Below are positions 58,817 through 60,000 of a DNA stretch of 60,000 nt, piece after piece (position 1 is the stretch's first letter; each line of letters opens with the position of its first letter). A program made the position numbers and the translations under genes. Source of the DNA: Symbiodinium natans (lineage: Eukaryota; Sar; Dinophyceae; Suessiales; Symbiodiniaceae); NCBI GenBank assembly GCA_905221605.1, contig CAJNDS010002186.1:131001-191000 (forward strand), written 5' to 3'. The notes under the pieces were generated by a model, which was given only the letters and a program-made list of their open reading frames with translations, made no database searches and was not told the DNA's origin.

Positions 58817-59272
58817 TCAAAGGACAGCTGCCTGCCGGAGGACGCTCAGCGCCCGCTCGCCATATCGCCTTGCTTTAGCAGCATCCTGCAAAGATCGAAT
58901 GGCACAAACACGCGCAAGGGCTGCGGCGTTGAAAAGCAGCAATGGCAAAACGAACGCAGAATGTAACAACTCCTTGCGCACGCCATCGCCAGTCTTGTAG
59001 CGCTTGCTAAGGAGGTAGTTGGCAAGGACGTTGAGCCTGACCCGACAGCTAGACGACGTGAGCCGTAGCGTGGTATGCTTGCCGTGTGCCATGAACTGCC
59101 AACTATGATGCCCAGGCACGGGTCTCTCCGGATTGCCTCTCGAAGAAGGCATGTGCTTGCCTCCTGGGCAAAAGACAATAGGACGATCTACGAAGGCATG
59201 GTATTCCAACAAGTTCACAATGGGAAAAAGTTGCGCAACATGCTGTTCTGTCACGCCAGGACACCTTGTCAC
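58817..59272 (-). CDS. Candidate exons downstream of the RING exons
   Basis: Minus-strand open frame, 151 codons. It includes TEQHVAQLFPIVNLLEYHAF, RPIVFCPGGKHMPSSRGNP and RLNVLANYLLSKRYKTGDGV, the last looking most like a real exon. A further stretch at 58800-58690 reads VDLSASEQDVVKENDPAPKN followed by a Lys/Arg run. These probably form the 3' part of the RING gene, but the splice joins are not fixed. Confidence 0.38.
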   Translation of the reverse strand: MTRCPGVTEQHVAQLFPIVNLLEYHAFVDRPIVFCPGGKHMPSSRGNPERPVPGHHSWQFMAHGKHTTLRLTSSSCRVRLNVLANYLLSKRYKTGDGVRKELLHSAFVLPLLLFNAAALARVCAIRSLQDAAKARRYGERALSVLRQAAVL

Positions 59273-59417
59273 CCTGGAGGTACCTAAGCCCAGAGTGCTC
59301 CAGCATCATGGCCACGGACTCGGGCTGGCCTCTTGGGGATGCACGTGGTCCAGCTCCAACTGGTCACTACTGAGGCCACTACTGTCCAACAAAGCCTTCT
59401 CAGCCCCCCGCACTCAC

Positions 59418-59930
59418 TGAGTCGGCAAAGGGGACCTGCGCAGCAAGGACCCCTTTGCAGGAGAACGACACGTGTCGTCAGCGACGTGTTCCGGCGACTC
59501 GGGTTCTGGCAATCATCTCCGATGTCGCTCGCGCTGTAGTGGCGCATCTCCTTCAATCATGTAGCTCTGAGAAACATAAGTTAAGGCTTTCTACATAGCG
59601 GCAGCTTGCTCAAGCATGGCACAACAAACAATCAGAAATTGCTGGTAATACGGTCTCAGCCCAGGCCTCGATGCAGCGCTTGTGAAAGACGTGGTTGCAC
59701 TGCAAGGTGGTGCGCTCGCTCCCTCCCAAGGTGGCATGAAAAGACAAGATCTAGCTCCAGCAGTCAAGAACTTCATGGCCCCAACATGCCCCAACCTCGA
59801 AGCTTTTGCAAGCATATCTTGCACTTCTTCATGCTAGCCAGCCGTAGGCTTTCAAAGAAGATGCCATCGGATGGCGCAGCAGCTGCCAGTTCTGTGCGGC
59901 AAGTTGTCGCTATTTGTTGCTTCAGACAAC
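59418..59930 (-). CDS. RING-H2 (C3H2C3) E3 ubiquitin ligase-like protein, partial
   Basis: RING domains recruit E2 enzymes for ubiquitin transfer. Three minus-strand exons carry all eight zinc ligands: about 59930-59796 (IFFESLRLASMKKCKICLQK), 59722-59630 (SERTTLQCNHVFHKRCIEAW) and an 18-nt exon 59435-59418 (CPLCRL, its first Cys codon split across the junction). The phases agree at both joins: GT donors, AG|G acceptors. Spacing is C-x2-C-x13-C-x-H-x2-H-x2-C then C-x2-C, standard for RING-H2. The gene start is not seen and may lie beyond the window. Downstream coding probably continues into 58.5-59.27 kb. Confidence 0.82.
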
Positions 59931-60000
59931 ACATCCCAGACTGTAATACAGTCTCAACGGACCATCACATGCAGGGGTCAAGCGTGCAGCTTAAACCCGC

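Overview
The window looks like nuclear DNA of a dinoflagellate, most likely a Symbiodiniaceae-type alga. It has near-balanced base composition, no long intact ORFs for recognisable proteins, and genes split into many very short exons. Introns start mostly with GC or GA, less often GT, and end in AG followed by G. The computed ORFs mostly run through introns, so I joined exons by hand from protein-family similarity and splice phase. No tool was run; every model here is a reading of the sequence.

All genes I can recognise lie on the minus strand. From high to low coordinates: a RING-H2 ubiquitin-ligase-like gene (about 58.8-59.9 kb); an acidic Pro/Glu-rich protein with a 613-nt exon (54.7-55.5 kb) and a coiled-coil gene ending near 52.78 kb, possibly one unit; a C-terminal-motor kinesin of kinesin-14 type (47.8 to at least 51.1 kb); short Lys/Glu-rich coiled-coil genes (45.5-46.3 kb); a one-domain nucleoredoxin-like gene, nearly complete (38.9-40.9 kb); an unidentified Glu/Lys-rich gene (35.3-36.8 kb); an ankyrin-repeat gene with its stop (31.1-33.5 kb); several unidentified exons (20-29.9 kb); a two-domain nucleoredoxin, start to stop (13.95-17.95 kb); a plastid VIPP1/IM30/PspA-family gene (8.0-18.4 kb); and a coiled-coil gene near 2 kb.

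The main observation is that the whole nucleoredoxin gene sits inside the first intron of the VIPP1 gene, on the same strand. VIPP1 should act at thylakoid membranes. The nucleoredoxins are thiol-disulfide oxidoreductases, the kinesin a probable minus-end motor, and the RING protein an E3 ligase. I see no pathway link among them; the shared features are strand and splicing style.

Between genes there is much simple-sequence DNA: (CTT)n, (CTG)n, (TA)n, (TTTCCC)n, 9-12-bp minisatellites and a roughly 40-bp degenerate tandem array. I found no rRNA, tRNA, CRISPR array, transposase or reverse-transcriptase motif. Gene-poor stretches where I can support little are about 1-1.9 kb, 4.4-8.0 kb, 10.1-12.8 kb (a VIPP1 intron), 18.4-20.9 kb, 23.3-25.2 kb, 33.6-35.3 kb, 37-38.9 kb, 43.3-45.4 kb and 55.5-58.5 kb.
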